A stretch of DNA of 64,000 nt from a bacterium (GTDB taxonomy: Bacteria; BMS3Abin14). Made by a program: the position numbers and the translations under genes. The stretch covers positions 2,474,997-2,538,996 of the forward strand of contig CP070719.1 in the NCBI GenBank assembly GCA_020350725.1, given 5' to 3'. Under the pieces are notes generated by a model, which had not been told where the DNA came from, did no database searches, and saw only the letters and a list, made by a program, of their open reading frames with translations. This document shows, one piece after another, positions 1-8,288 of the stretch (within the stretch, counting starts at the first letter, position 1; each line of letters begins with the position of its first letter).

Positions 1-1808
1 CCGTCGCCGAAGGTCCACAGGAAGGTGTGGGTGTCGCCGGCGTCGGCGTCGGAGAAGGAGCCGGTGAAGCTCACCGAGCTGCCCTCGTCAATGGTCGTCT
101 GGTCCGCCTGCGGATCGGCCACGGGCAGTTCGTTCGCCACGGTGACGGTGAGGGTATCCGCGATGGAGGGATCCGAGTCGTCGTCGGTGACGGTCAGGGT
201 GACGGTGAAGATACCCTCTGTGGTGTAAGTGTGGGTCGGGTTCTGGCTGGTGGAGGTGGCGGTGCCGTCGCCGAAGTCCCACAGGAAGGTGTAGGGATCG
301 TCGGCGGGGCCGGCCGGATCGGTGAAGCTGGCGGCGAAGCTGGCGGCCACGTCCTTGGCGACCGTCGGGTCACCGAGCGCCTCCGCGGTGGGGGCCACGT
401 TGTTGACCGTGACGGTGAGGGTGTCGGAGCTCGCGGCGCCGTCATCATCGCTCACCGTCAGCTCCACGGTGTACGATCCGTTGTCCTCGTAGGTGTGGAT
501 TGGGCTGAGAGTCCCCTCCGTCGAGTTGCCGTCACCGAACTTCCATCTGAAGCTGAGCGTGTCGCTGCCCACATCGTTGCCGACTCCGGCAAAGCTCACC
601 GGTGACCCTTCATCGACCGGTGCGGCCGATCCCGCGTTGGCCGTGGGCGGTATGTTGTTGACGGTGACGGTGAGAGTACCGGTACCCTGGCCGCTGCCGC
701 TGTCGGTGACGGTGAAGGTCACGGTGTAGAGGCCGTCCGCGTCGTTGTCGGCGAAGATGTGGGTCGGGTTCCGGCTGGTGGAGGTGGGCGAGCTGTCGCC
801 GAAGTCCCACAGGAAGGTGTGGGTGTCGCCGACGTCAGGGTCGGAGAAGGAGCCGGTGAAGCTCGCAGAGCTCCCCTCGGCGATCGTCCCCTGGTTCACC
901 CTCGGGTCGGCGACCGGGTTCCTGTTGGCGACGGTCACCGTGCTGGCGTAGGCGCCGAAATCGCTGTCCTTGTCCGTGACCGTCAGGGTGACCCGGTAAT
1001 CGCCGAATGCCGTAAAGGTGTGGGTCGGGTTCTGGCTGGTGGAGGTGGCGCCGTCGCCGAAGTCCCACAGGAAGACGTAGGGTTCGTCGGCGGGGCCGGC
1101 CGGATCGGTGAAACTGCCGGCGAAGCTCGCTTCCTGATTACGGTAGGCCGGACCGGCCAACGATATGCCCACCGAGGGTGGCACGTTGTTGACCGTGACG
1201 ACGAGGGTGTCGGTGTCGGCCTCGCCCTCGTCGTCGGTGACGGTCAGGGTCACCGTGTAGAGGCCGCCCCCGTTGTTGTCCGCGTAGACGTGGATCGGGT
1301 TCCGGCTGGTGGAGGCGGGCGAGCTGTCTCCGAAGTCCCACAGGTATGAGTGGGTGTCCCCGGTTCCCGGGTCATCCTGGTCGCCGAGTAACGCCACCGC
1401 TTGCCCTTCGTCAACCTCCTGGTCGTCACCAGCTTTGGCCGTGGGCGCGACATTGGCAACCGTGACCGTGAGGCTGTCCGTACCGGAGCCGCCGTTGTTG
1501 TCGGTTGCCGTCAGCGTCACTGTGTACAGCCCGTTGTCCGGGAAGGAGTGCGACGGGGAGAGGGTCCCGGTCACCGAGGTGCCGTCGCCGAAATCCCACC
1601 TGTAGGTGTGGGTATCGTCGACATCCTCGTCGGTGACGCTGCCGAAGAAATCCACCGGCTCCCCTTCGTCGGCTGTCTGATTGCCCAGCACGAGGACCGT
1701 GGGGAGGTTGTTATTGGATTGGGGTCCACTCCCCCCCCCGCCGCCGCAGCCAACTGCGAACAGGATCAATAGGGGGATAAAGCAGATGAATAGTATAGGC
1801 CGTTTCAT
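1..1808 (-). CDS. PKD-repeat lipoprotein (partial, C-terminus outside window)
   Basis: An uninterrupted minus-strand frame runs from ATG at 1808 to the window edge, about 602 residues without a stop. The N-terminus is a short hydrophobic signal ending AVGC followed by a glycine run, so it is probably a lipoprotein with Cys near residue 21, though the lipobox is not ideal. At least seven PKD-type beta-sandwich repeats follow, each marked by W-D/K/T-F-G-D near residues 69, 156, 246, 333, 420, 509 and 598 (spacing about 87-90). Repeats share TSxNPTH and YTVTLTVTD strands. PKD domains typically mediate extracellular protein or polysaccharide contacts. A good ribosome site (AAGGAGGT) precedes the start. 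It lies downstream of polysaccharide genes on the same strand, so a surface or matrix role is inferred; no catalytic domain is visible in the part present. Confidence 0.85.
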   Translation of the reverse strand, partial: MKRPILFICFIPLLILFAVGCGGGGGSGPQSNNNLPTVLVLGNQTADEGEPVDFFGSVTDEDVDDTHTYRWDFGDGTSVTGTLSPSHSFPDNGLYTVTLTATDNNGGSGTDSLTVTVANVAPTAKAGDDQEVDEGQAVALLGDQDDPGTGDTHSYLWDFGDSSPASTSRNPIHVYADNNGGGLYTVTLTVTDDEGEADTDTLVVTVNNVPPSVGISLAGPAYRNQEASFAGSFTDPAGPADEPYVFLWDFGDGATSTSQNPTHTFTAFGDYRVTLTVTDKDSDFGAYASTVTVANRNPVADPRVNQGTIAEGSSASFTGSFSDPDVGDTHTFLWDFGDSSPTSTSRNPTHIFADNDADGLYTVTFTVTDSGSGQGTGTLTVTVNNIPPTANAGSAAPVDEGSPVSFAGVGNDVGSDTLSFRWKFGDGNSTEGTLSPIHTYEDNGSYTVELTVSDDDGAASSDTLTVTVNNVAPTAEALGDPTVAKDVAASFAASFTDPAGPADDPYTFLWDFGDGTATSTSQNPTHTYTTEGIFTVTLTVTDDDSDPSIADTLTVTVANELPVADPQADQTTIDEGSSVSFTGSFSDADAGDTHTFLWTFGD

Positions 1809-1938
1809 GGCGACCTCCTTGTGCTCAGAGGGATGTGAAGGATGCTTTAAGAGACCGATCGAGGATGAGAAGGAGGGGGAATATCCTCTTCTGCCGTCCT
1901 TGGTTTACCTGACCTGTCCTTGTGGATTCGATGCCGTT

Positions 1939-2409
1939 TCAGTCGATCTTGCGAAGGACCCTCGCCGGGTTGCCCGCGACGATGGTGTTGTCGGGCACGT
2001 CCTTGGTCACGACGCTGCCGGCGCCGATGATGGCGTTCTCACCCACGGTGACTCCGCAGAGGAGGGTCGTGGAGGAGCCGATGGAGGCTCCCTTCTTCAC
2101 GAGGGTCTCCTCACAGTGCCAGTCCTCCTCGGTCTGCAGCTCTCCCTCCGGGTTGGTCGACCTGGGGAACCTGTCGTTGATGAAGGTGACGTTGTGCCCG
2201 ACGAAGACGTTGTCCTGGATGGTGACACCCTCGCAGATAAAGGAATGGCTCGAGATCTTGCAGTTCTTTCCGATCCGGGCGTTCTTCTGGATCTCCACGA
2301 ACGTGCCGACCTTTGAATGGTCGTCGATCTCGCAGCCGTAGAGGTTGACGAAATCGTAGATCTTGACGTCCTTACCCAGCTTTACGTCAGGAGCGATATT
2401 TCTCTTCAT
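1939..2409 (-). CDS. Left-handed beta-helix acyltransferase (WbpD/WlbB-like N-acetyltransferase)
   Basis: This 156-residue protein is built almost entirely of hexapeptide repeats (for example IGKNCKISSHSFI, IQDNVFVGHNVTF, VGENAIIGAGSVVTKDVP), ending in the usual NPARVLRKI cap. The length and the insert with FINDRFPRSTNPEG match the WbpD/WlbB family. Those enzymes acetylate a 3-amino-UDP-uronic acid sugar with acetyl-CoA in the cytoplasm, giving diacetylated uronic acids for surface polysaccharide. The upstream Gfo/Idh/MocA gene, 51 bases away on the same strand, resembles the partner dehydrogenase of that pathway (WbpB/WlbA). The aminotransferase expected between them (WbpE) is not in this window. 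Exact substrate is inferred. Confidence 0.85.
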   Translation of the reverse strand: MKRNIAPDVKLGKDVKIYDFVNLYGCEIDDHSKVGTFVEIQKNARIGKNCKISSHSFICEGVTIQDNVFVGHNVTFINDRFPRSTNPEGELQTEEDWHCEETLVKKGASIGSSTTLLCGVTVGENAIIGAGSVVTKDVPDNTIVAGNPARVLRKID

Positions 2410-2460
2410 CGGGGGACCTCCTTGGGCGCTAATGATGTGTCGGCTGTTATAACCATCGGC

Positions 2461-3483
2461 CTACCCGTCTATGATCACAGCGCCGCCGTCGTTGGCCAGG
2501 CTCCGGGAGGCCGCCTCGAGGATCTGGACGACGTGGTGGCCGTCCCTGCCGCTTGTGATCGGCTCCTCTCCCGAGGCGATGCTGTCGAGGAAATGCCGCG
2601 TCTCGACCTTCAGCGGCTCGGTCTGCTGAATATACGGAGCGTACATATCTCCGTAGTGGTAGGAGTAGGTGAACCCCGCGAAATCGTCGTAGTGCGGAGG
2701 GGCTTCTACGCGTTTATCGTAGATCTTGATCTTCTCCAGCGGCTCGGTGTCGTCGTAGACCAGCATTTTTTTGCTTCCCACGATGATCATCTCCCGGATC
2801 TTGTTGGGGTCCAGCCAGCTGGAGTGGATAGTGGCGAATCCGCCGTTGTCGAAGTTCAGGGTGAGATTCGTCACATCCTCGATGCCGGGATTGATGTGGG
2901 CCTTGCCCTGACAGTTCACGGAATACGGGGGCCTGCCGAAGAGGAAGAGGATAATGGAGATGTCGTGGGGGGCAAGATCCCAGGTGACGTTGATGTCCCT
3001 CTGGAAGAGGCCCAGGTTCAGGCGTCTGGAGCTGATGTAGTAGATCTCACCCAGTTCTCCCGAATCCACGATCTCCTTGATCCGTCTTACCGGCGCGGAA
3101 TAGATGAAGGTGTGTCCGACCATGAGGGTCAGCCGCCCCTGTTCGGCGATCTCCACCAGCTCCTTGCTGTGGACCGCCGATGACGTCATGGGTTTCTCCA
3201 CGAAGACGTGTTTGCCCGCCAGGAGGCATTTTTTCGCCAGGTCGTAATGCAGATCCACCGGCGTGGCCACCGTAACGGCCCCGATACCGTCGTCATTGAT
3301 GATGTCCATGTAATCGAGGGTGGTGTTGATCTCGGGGTAGAGGCCCTTCATGTGGTTGAGCCTCTCCTCGTTCAGGTCGCATACGGTCTTGACAACGCAG
3401 TCCGAGTGGGACCGGAAGTTCCTTATCAGATTAGGGCCCCAGTATCCGCAGCCCACCACGGCGATTTGCAACGGCTCATTCAT
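2461..3483 (-). CDS. Gfo/Idh/MocA-family sugar-nucleotide oxidoreductase
   Basis: A 340-residue NAD(P)-dependent oxidoreductase. The N-terminal Rossmann motif is VVGCGYWGPNLIRNF; the family lysine is in HVFVEKPMT, followed by the C-terminal alpha/beta domain with DLAPHDISI. I chose ATG at 3483, with AAAGGAG about seven bases upstream, over a TTG 21 bases further out. Paired with the downstream hexapeptide acetyltransferase, it probably oxidises a UDP-N-acetyl-glucuronate-type substrate at C3 (WbpB/WlbA-like) for an exopolysaccharide sugar. That substrate assignment rests on context only. Confidence 0.85.
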   Translation of the reverse strand: MNEPLQIAVVGCGYWGPNLIRNFRSHSDCVVKTVCDLNEERLNHMKGLYPEINTTLDYMDIINDDGIGAVTVATPVDLHYDLAKKCLLAGKHVFVEKPMTSSAVHSKELVEIAEQGRLTLMVGHTFIYSAPVRRIKEIVDSGELGEIYYISSRRLNLGLFQRDINVTWDLAPHDISIILFLFGRPPYSVNCQGKAHINPGIEDVTNLTLNFDNGGFATIHSSWLDPNKIREMIIVGSKKMLVYDDTEPLEKIKIYDKRVEAPPHYDDFAGFTYSYHYGDMYAPYIQQTEPLKVETRHFLDSIASGEEPITSGRDGHHVVQILEAASRSLANDGGAVIIDG

Positions 3484-3614
3484 GATCCTCTCCTTTCTCA
3501 CCAACGCTCCATGAGCACACTATTGTCAGCGGAATTGCGCAGTCGGTAATGTCAATCAGCTCTTGGTTCCACCAATCGCGGGGATTTGGTACATCCGGGA
3601 CAACCAGAATCGAA

Positions 3615-4901
3615 TCAGAGGAAAATCTGCCGAACGAAGCTTCCCAGGGTGCGGGAAACCCTTGGGTTGGACCCGACGGGAGCACCTCTGGACAGCTCTT
3701 TTCTCCTGCAGCGGTAGGAGTCCGCGATCTGGCCGATGATGGCCGGCACGGTCTTTGCGAATATCAGGAGGTCCATAGAGGGTGATCCCCGTCGGGAATA
3801 GCGGATGTCCAGCCTCATCATCTGTTTGAAGGTGGTTCTGTTCTTGCCGGATACCTGCCACAGCCCTGTCATGCCGGGGAGGGTGTGAAATCGCTGGTTC
3901 TGCCACAGTTGAAATTCCTCCGCCTCGTAGCGAAGACACGGTCTGGGACCAACGAGGCTCATGTCACCGAGGAGGACGTTTATCAGTTGGGGGAGTTCGT
4001 CGATGCACGTCTTCCTCATCAGGCCGGCCAGGGGGATCAGCCGGTCGTCCCTGTTGTGATCCAGTTTGACCATCTCCTCATCGCTGGAGATCAGGCTCTT
4101 CAGGTACTCCTCGTGCACGTGTGTATCGGCATTCGTCCGCATGGTCCGGAATTTCCACATGGTGAAGGGGCGTCCGAGGTAGCCGATCCGCTCCTGGCGG
4201 AAGAACACGGGCCCCGGTGAGACGATCTTGATGTAGGCGGAGATGACCAGGAAGACGGGGGAGAGGATGACCAGCCCGATGAGGGAACCGATGATGTCCA
4301 GGGTCCTCTTCCATATCGGGAGCCTTGTTCCCATGAGCATTTCCTTGAGTTCGTCGCCCCCACACTGGCGGTGGTTTATGTAGGTCTTCAGTTCGCTGTG
4401 GAACTGGGCGTCGGAGTGTTCCTCCGGCGGAGAGGACCGGTCGGCCCCCGACGGCCGATCGCCGTCGCCGCCTCTCGGCTCTTGCGCTCTCCCGTTGCCG
4501 CTGATCCCTGCGGGCAGGGGCGAGGGATAGGTGTACGACCGGCAGTGGTTGTCCTGGCATACCTCCTCGCAGATCTCCGAACAGATATCCCTGATAAAGG
4601 CCTGAGCTCCGTCACCGGAGGTCTCGGGGAGGAAGACCCCTATGTGGCGCTCATCGAACCATCCCAGTTCGTCCGTCATCCTCATTCGCTGAATGATGTA
4701 CCGGACGAAATGGTTCATGTGGCGCTTTTTGCCGGCGTGCTCCGTGTCGATGAGGACCAGGGAGAACTCGTGGCCGTTCCGGTCGCATCGGGCGCATTCG
4801 TGTTTGAGGATAGCCCGGAACTCCTCCGCGGACAGGAGGGTCGAAACGGTCCGCTTCCGAGAGCCGTTGAAGATGGATTTTATGAACGTGATGGGCTTCA
4901 T
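3615..4901 (-). CDS. Initiating sugar transferase with degenerate GGDEF-like N-terminal domain
   Basis: A 428-residue protein in two parts. The C-terminal half (about residues 190-400) is a bacterial sugar transferase: membrane anchor TLDIIGSLIGLVILSPVFL, then GPVFFRQERIG, MWKFRTM, DELPQLINVLLGDMSLVGPRP and PGMTGLWQVSGKN. It should transfer a sugar-1-phosphate to undecaprenyl phosphate and start exopolysaccharide repeat synthesis. The usual N-terminal membrane bundle and CoA-binding-like domain are missing. In their place about 100 soluble residues resemble a GGDEF fold, with the signature replaced by WFDER, followed by a low-complexity linker. Start is ATG 4901; a TTG six bases upstream is possible. 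The gene sits behind a sigma54-type promoter at 4991-5007. Confidence 0.9.
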   Translation of the reverse strand: MKPITFIKSIFNGSRKRTVSTLLSAEEFRAILKHECARCDRNGHEFSLVLIDTEHAGKKRHMNHFVRYIIQRMRMTDELGWFDERHIGVFLPETSGDGAQAFIRDICSEICEEVCQDNHCRSYTYPSPLPAGISGNGRAQEPRGGDGDRPSGADRSSPPEEHSDAQFHSELKTYINHRQCGGDELKEMLMGTRLPIWKRTLDIIGSLIGLVILSPVFLVISAYIKIVSPGPVFFRQERIGYLGRPFTMWKFRTMRTNADTHVHEEYLKSLISSDEEMVKLDHNRDDRLIPLAGLMRKTCIDELPQLINVLLGDMSLVGPRPCLRYEAEEFQLWQNQRFHTLPGMTGLWQVSGKNRTTFKQMMRLDIRYSRRGSPSMDLLIFAKTVPAIIGQIADSYRCRRKELSRGAPVGSNPRVSRTLGSFVRQIFL

Positions 4902-4990
4902 GGGCAATGAGTTCTCACAGGTTTCGATCGTTCCGCCGAATTTTTCTGCTCCCCAGGTGCTTTATATGAGAAGGTTCCTTCACTCTGTCA

Positions 4991-5007
4991 TATCAAAATC
5001 TGTGCCA
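4991..5007 (-). promoter_or_regulatory. Sigma54 promoter (-24/-12) of sugar transferase unit
   Basis: Read on the minus strand the bases are TGGCAC-AGATT-TTGATA, against the consensus TGGCAC-N5-TTGCW: full -24 element, correct spacing, one mismatch in the -12. Predicted transcription start is near 4982, about 80 bases before ATG 4901. Confidence 0.75.
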
Positions 5008-5092
5008 GAAAGAAATTTTGTTTAATTACAGTATGTTATGGCTTAACTGCAGTTTCTGCCACCGCAACAGTGGAAATGGTTTTCACAATACA

Positions 5093-5108
5093 GGGAAAAA
5101 CTTTTCCC
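5093..5108. promoter_or_regulatory. Palindromic candidate activator site GGGAAAA-N2-TTTTCCC
   Basis: A perfect 7-base inverted repeat around AC, centred about 95 bases upstream of the -24 element of the sugar transferase promoter. The identical arms recur at 12017-12032 upstream of the other sigma54 promoter. A weaker related sequence lies at about 5070-5086. Probably an upstream activator (enhancer) site. Confidence 0.65.
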
Positions 5109-5257
5109 AGTATGTGTAGGCTGGTCCCCAGTTCGGTATTTTTCTTCACAGTTCACATCTCCGGATGCCTTTCCGATCCGCCCGGGAGCTCTCGGACATG
5201 GCTCCGCCATACCGTGCGTGGGCCGGCATGGGCAAATCCTATTTTGGTGGGTCTTCA

Positions 5258-5815
5258 TTAAATCGTCGTAACTAAATGAGTCTCGACTTCAACCTTTGCC
5301 TGATAGAGGAGTTCCATCAGGACCAATACACGGCTCTGAGCCGTGTCAGTTCTCAAGATGGTTCCGATCAGATCTTTCATGGGCCCTTCCCGGAACCGGA
5401 CCCTGTCGCCGGGCCTGAATTCGGGCGTCTGGTCCAGGAAGCCGTCCTCGTCCACCCTGTTCATGAAGAACTCGATGACGGAATCCTCCACTGCGGGCGG
5501 GTCGTTGTTGCCGAACTGAACGAGATGGCTGACTCCCTTGGCCCATTTCACCGAATAATACTGGTCCGGAAACGTGAAACGGGCGAACAGGTAGCCGGGG
5601 AAATAGGGCACCGTCTCGTGTCGGCGCCTCCGCCAGCGGAACTCCCTGGTCAGGGGACAGAAGACCGGGATCCCCCGGTGTACCAGGTCCTCCCGGCAGC
5701 GCAGCTCCTCCCTGGGTTTGGTCCGGACCACGTACCATTTCGGTTCCAGGGCGTCGGTCAGGGACGGGAGGCCGTCCCTGTCCCATCCGTTCGCGGTCTT
5801 TACCTGAGTGTCCAT
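5258..5815 (-). CDS. NusG-like specialised antiterminator (RfaH/UpxY type)
   Basis: A 185-residue NusG-family protein. The NGN domain (about residues 28-125) shows WYVVRTKPREELRC, PVFCPLTREFRWRRRR, PYFPGYLFARF and VKGVSHLVQFG-like sequence. A KOW domain follows with FRPGDRVRFREGPMKDLIGTI near residues 145-165. Such paralogues load onto RNA polymerase at specific leader signals and suppress termination in long polysaccharide operons. I start at ATG 5815, 7 bases after the kinase gene; the longer frame upstream is not NusG-like. It is the last gene of the operon that begins with the sigma54 activator at 11579, so it may act on that operon's long leader or on the sugar transferase unit. Confidence 0.88.
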   Translation of the reverse strand: MDTQVKTANGWDRDGLPSLTDALEPKWYVVRTKPREELRCREDLVHRGIPVFCPLTREFRWRRRRHETVPYFPGYLFARFTFPDQYYSVKWAKGVSHLVQFGNNDPPAVEDSVIEFFMNRVDEDGFLDQTPEFRPGDRVRFREGPMKDLIGTILRTDTAQSRVLVLMELLYQAKVEVETHLVTTI

Positions 5816-5822
5816 CGTCTCT

Positions 5823-6644
5823 CTATCCCTTGCTCGACTTTCCGTAGTAGCCGTAGGACCCGTATCCCTGTCCAGGCGGCGTCTCAACGCCGTTGAGAAC
5901 GATACCGATGATGGGCGTGTCGCCCAGGGCCTCCACAGTCTGGTCCAACTGGTCCGGGCCGTCTTTTCCGGCGCCGAGGACGACGAGGACACCGTCACAG
6001 TGCTTGGCCAGAATGCCGGGTTCGGGCATGGGGAAGACCGGGGGGGCGTCGATGATGATGTACCGGAACTGCTTCCTCAGTTTGGCCAGCAGTTTTTCCA
6101 GCTCCTTGCCCTTCAGGCGGTCGATGAACTCGTCGCTGAATTCTCCCGACGGCAGATAGATCAGATCGAAGAGAAGCGTGTTCAGGAGAACGCTGCCCAC
6201 CGGCTCCCTCATGGCGAGCACGTCCGAAAAACCCTTGAGGTCCTGTACGCCCAGATCGAGGTACCTTCTGCTCATGGCGCGCCGGCTGTCGATATCGATG
6301 AAGAGGGTCTTGTTCCCGTAGGCCCTTGCGAAGGAAAGGGCCAGGTTGAGGGCACAGGTGGTCTTGCCGCTGCCAAGGGTCGCCCCGGTAACGAGGACGA
6401 TGCGGCCCTGGTCCCCCTTGACGGATGTGTCGAAGTGATGCTCGATCTTCGTCTTGAGAAAACGGAAATACTCGCTCTCGATCGAGCGGGGCTTGTGGAA
6501 GGCGACCAGCCGCTCGTGGATCTTCCGGTCCTCCGGCTCCTTGATGTAGGCCTGCCTCCCCGAGAGGTCCACGGAGTCGACGGAGATGAGGCCGTTCAGC
6601 TTCATGGTCTCGGTAACGGCTTTTGCCAGATCCTTGTCACTCAT
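5823..6644 (-). CDS. Exopolysaccharide tyrosine autokinase (CpsD/BY-kinase type)
   Basis: A 273-residue P-loop kinase of the CpsD/CapB type found in exosortase-associated polysaccharide loci. Visible motifs: Walker A ATLGSGKTTCALNLA near residue 90, Walker A' FIDIDSRR (usual DADLRRP changed), Walker B YIIIDAPPVFP, and a C-terminal tyrosine cluster GYGSYGYYG that would be autophosphorylated. Family knowledge: it works with the Wzz-like membrane partner to control chain length and export. The partner gene lies immediately upstream and overlaps by 4 bases (ATGA). Confidence 0.92.
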   Translation of the reverse strand: MSDKDLAKAVTETMKLNGLISVDSVDLSGRQAYIKEPEDRKIHERLVAFHKPRSIESEYFRFLKTKIEHHFDTSVKGDQGRIVLVTGATLGSGKTTCALNLALSFARAYGNKTLFIDIDSRRAMSRRYLDLGVQDLKGFSDVLAMREPVGSVLLNTLLFDLIYLPSGEFSDEFIDRLKGKELEKLLAKLRKQFRYIIIDAPPVFPMPEPGILAKHCDGVLVVLGAGKDGPDQLDQTVEALGDTPIIGIVLNGVETPPGQGYGSYGYYGKSSKG

Positions 6645-8278
6645 GATACGGCTCCTCTCACGTTATCCCTGATCGCCGCGGCGATCTCACCGATATCCTT
6701 GACGAAGATGTCAAACAGAAGGAGGAAGACCACCAGGACCGCCACCCCCACGCCGATACTGACCAGCATGTGTTTTTTCCGGACCTGCCGCTCAGCCCTC
6801 GAGGCTATGAGGGGAATGGCCATCACGATGGGGTAATCCACCCTCGGTTCCAGCTGCTTCAGGCTGTAGAAGGCGGGAAAGACCGATTCCAGCAGGGTCG
6901 CCAGCCCGATACCGAAGCCCAGTCCCACCACGAGCCCCAGGGCGATGATCATCAGCCGATTGGGCCGATAGGGCTTTTCCGGAAGGTTGGCCGGGTCCAT
7001 GATGCGGAATTTCTCTCCCTTGCGGCGTTTTTCCAGGTTCTCCGAGAGCTGAGCCTCCATCTTCTTGTTCAGGAGGTCCTCGTAGTTCTTCTTGGTGTTC
7101 TCGTAATCCCTCGTCAGGGTGAGCAATTCCTGCTCTCGCTTGGGAGCCTCTTCCACCCGGGCCTGGTATTCCCTGATCCTGTCCCGGAGAGTCCTCTCCT
7201 CCTGGCGAAGGGCGGCCAGACGGGGTCTGTTTTCGTTCAGCTGCCGTCTCAGGTTGGTCAGTTCCCTGGTCAACTCCGGGGCGGCCGCTCCCGGTGCAAT
7301 GGAGACTGTCGAGCCGGGTCGGGAACCCAGGCTCTTCTGGACGTTCTGGATCTTCTTCTCGACGTTGTCGAGCTCCCTGCGGGCCGCGATCACATCGGGG
7401 TGTTTCGACGTGTAGGTCGATTCGAGGCGGACCACCTCCTGCCGAAGGGCGACCCTCCTCTCCAGGAGATCGTTCAGGGAGGTGTTGACGGGCTCGGCCT
7501 CGTCGTCCCCCGAGGCCGCCGGGATCTGGATCTGACCCTCCAGTCGCGTCACCTCCTGCTCCAGGAGGAGGACTCTGTTTTCCACTTCGCGCTGGGCCTC
7601 CAGGTTCGATTTCATCTGGATGTTGAGATTGTCCAGCATGCGAAGGTTGGCATCGAGCTGGTCGGGAAGCTGTCCCATGAACTCCTGCTTGAACTGCTGG
7701 ATGGAGTACTCCTGCTCCTCCAGGACGATCTTGAGCTGCGCAGCCTGCTCCTCGATGAACAGGGTCGTTCCTTCGGCCTGCTCTTCGCGGACCAGGAGGT
7801 TCTCCTCGATGAAGTGTTCTATCAGGCGAGACACCGCCAGCATGGCCTTGGTGGGATCCCGATGGGTGTAGTGGACCATGAAGAAGCTGCTGTCCCGCTG
7901 GTTCGGAACCTCGACCTCGAGGTCCTCCCTCATCGTCGCGACGAGCACCTCTGTGGGCAGATCCTTCGCCTGGGCCTCCGGATAGAGATCGAGTTCATCG
8001 ATTATCTGGAGGATCTTGGTCCGGCTGGTCAGCTGCTGCCGGATGGTCCTGAGACGGGCTGCGATATCGGTGGTGACGGTCGACTTCACGTATTCCTCGG
8101 GGACTTTGGGCGGCTCGATGAATATGGAGGCGGTGCTCCGGTACAGGTTGGGCAGGTACAGACCGTATATGGTCAAGGTCATGCTGATGGCGAGGAAGGG
8201 GACGAGGATGACCCATCTCCTCCTCCAGGCGAGTTGGAGGAAGTTTCTCAGTTCACTGCCGCCGAGTTCGTGTTTCAT
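6641..8278 (-). CDS. Polysaccharide chain-length determinant (Wzz/GNVR, PEP-CTERM-locus type)
   Basis: A 545-residue inner-membrane polysaccharide co-polymerase. One transmembrane helix near residues 22-42 precedes the Wzz domain, a long periplasmic coiled coil (about 150-410) and a proline-rich exit RIMDPANLPEKPYRPNR before a second helix near 440-460. A third hydrophobic stretch near 505-525 follows a cytosolic segment. The large coiled coil is typical of the chain-length proteins of exosortase-type EPS loci. It overlaps the downstream tyrosine kinase by 4 bases, which fits the known pairing of the two proteins, and follows the barrel gene after 10 bases. Confidence 0.93.
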   Translation of the reverse strand: MKHELGGSELRNFLQLAWRRRWVILVPFLAISMTLTIYGLYLPNLYRSTASIFIEPPKVPEEYVKSTVTTDIAARLRTIRQQLTSRTKILQIIDELDLYPEAQAKDLPTEVLVATMREDLEVEVPNQRDSSFFMVHYTHRDPTKAMLAVSRLIEHFIEENLLVREEQAEGTTLFIEEQAAQLKIVLEEQEYSIQQFKQEFMGQLPDQLDANLRMLDNLNIQMKSNLEAQREVENRVLLLEQEVTRLEGQIQIPAASGDDEAEPVNTSLNDLLERRVALRQEVVRLESTYTSKHPDVIAARRELDNVEKKIQNVQKSLGSRPGSTVSIAPGAAAPELTRELTNLRRQLNENRPRLAALRQEERTLRDRIREYQARVEEAPKREQELLTLTRDYENTKKNYEDLLNKKMEAQLSENLEKRRKGEKFRIMDPANLPEKPYRPNRLMIIALGLVVGLGFGIGLATLLESVFPAFYSLKQLEPRVDYPIVMAIPLIASRAERQVRKKHMLVSIGVGVAVLVVFLLLFDIFVKDIGEIAAAIRDNVRGAVS

Positions 8279-8288
8279 AGAGCCCTTC

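Larger units (their letters stand above)
4902..5257 (-). other. Regulatory gap between NusG-like gene and sugar transferase
   Basis: No credible gene is seen in these 356 bases; short frames here lack ribosome sites and family similarity. The gap holds a sigma54-type promoter (4991-5007), a perfect 16-base palindrome (5093-5108) and a second, degenerate copy just before it (about 5070-5086), all oriented to serve the sugar transferase gene. Confidence 0.6.

Noticed and set aside
5043-5258. 71-codon minus-strand frame in the sigma54 promoter region
   Set aside because: It overlaps the palindromes, has no ribosome site and an atypical composition rich in Cys and His.
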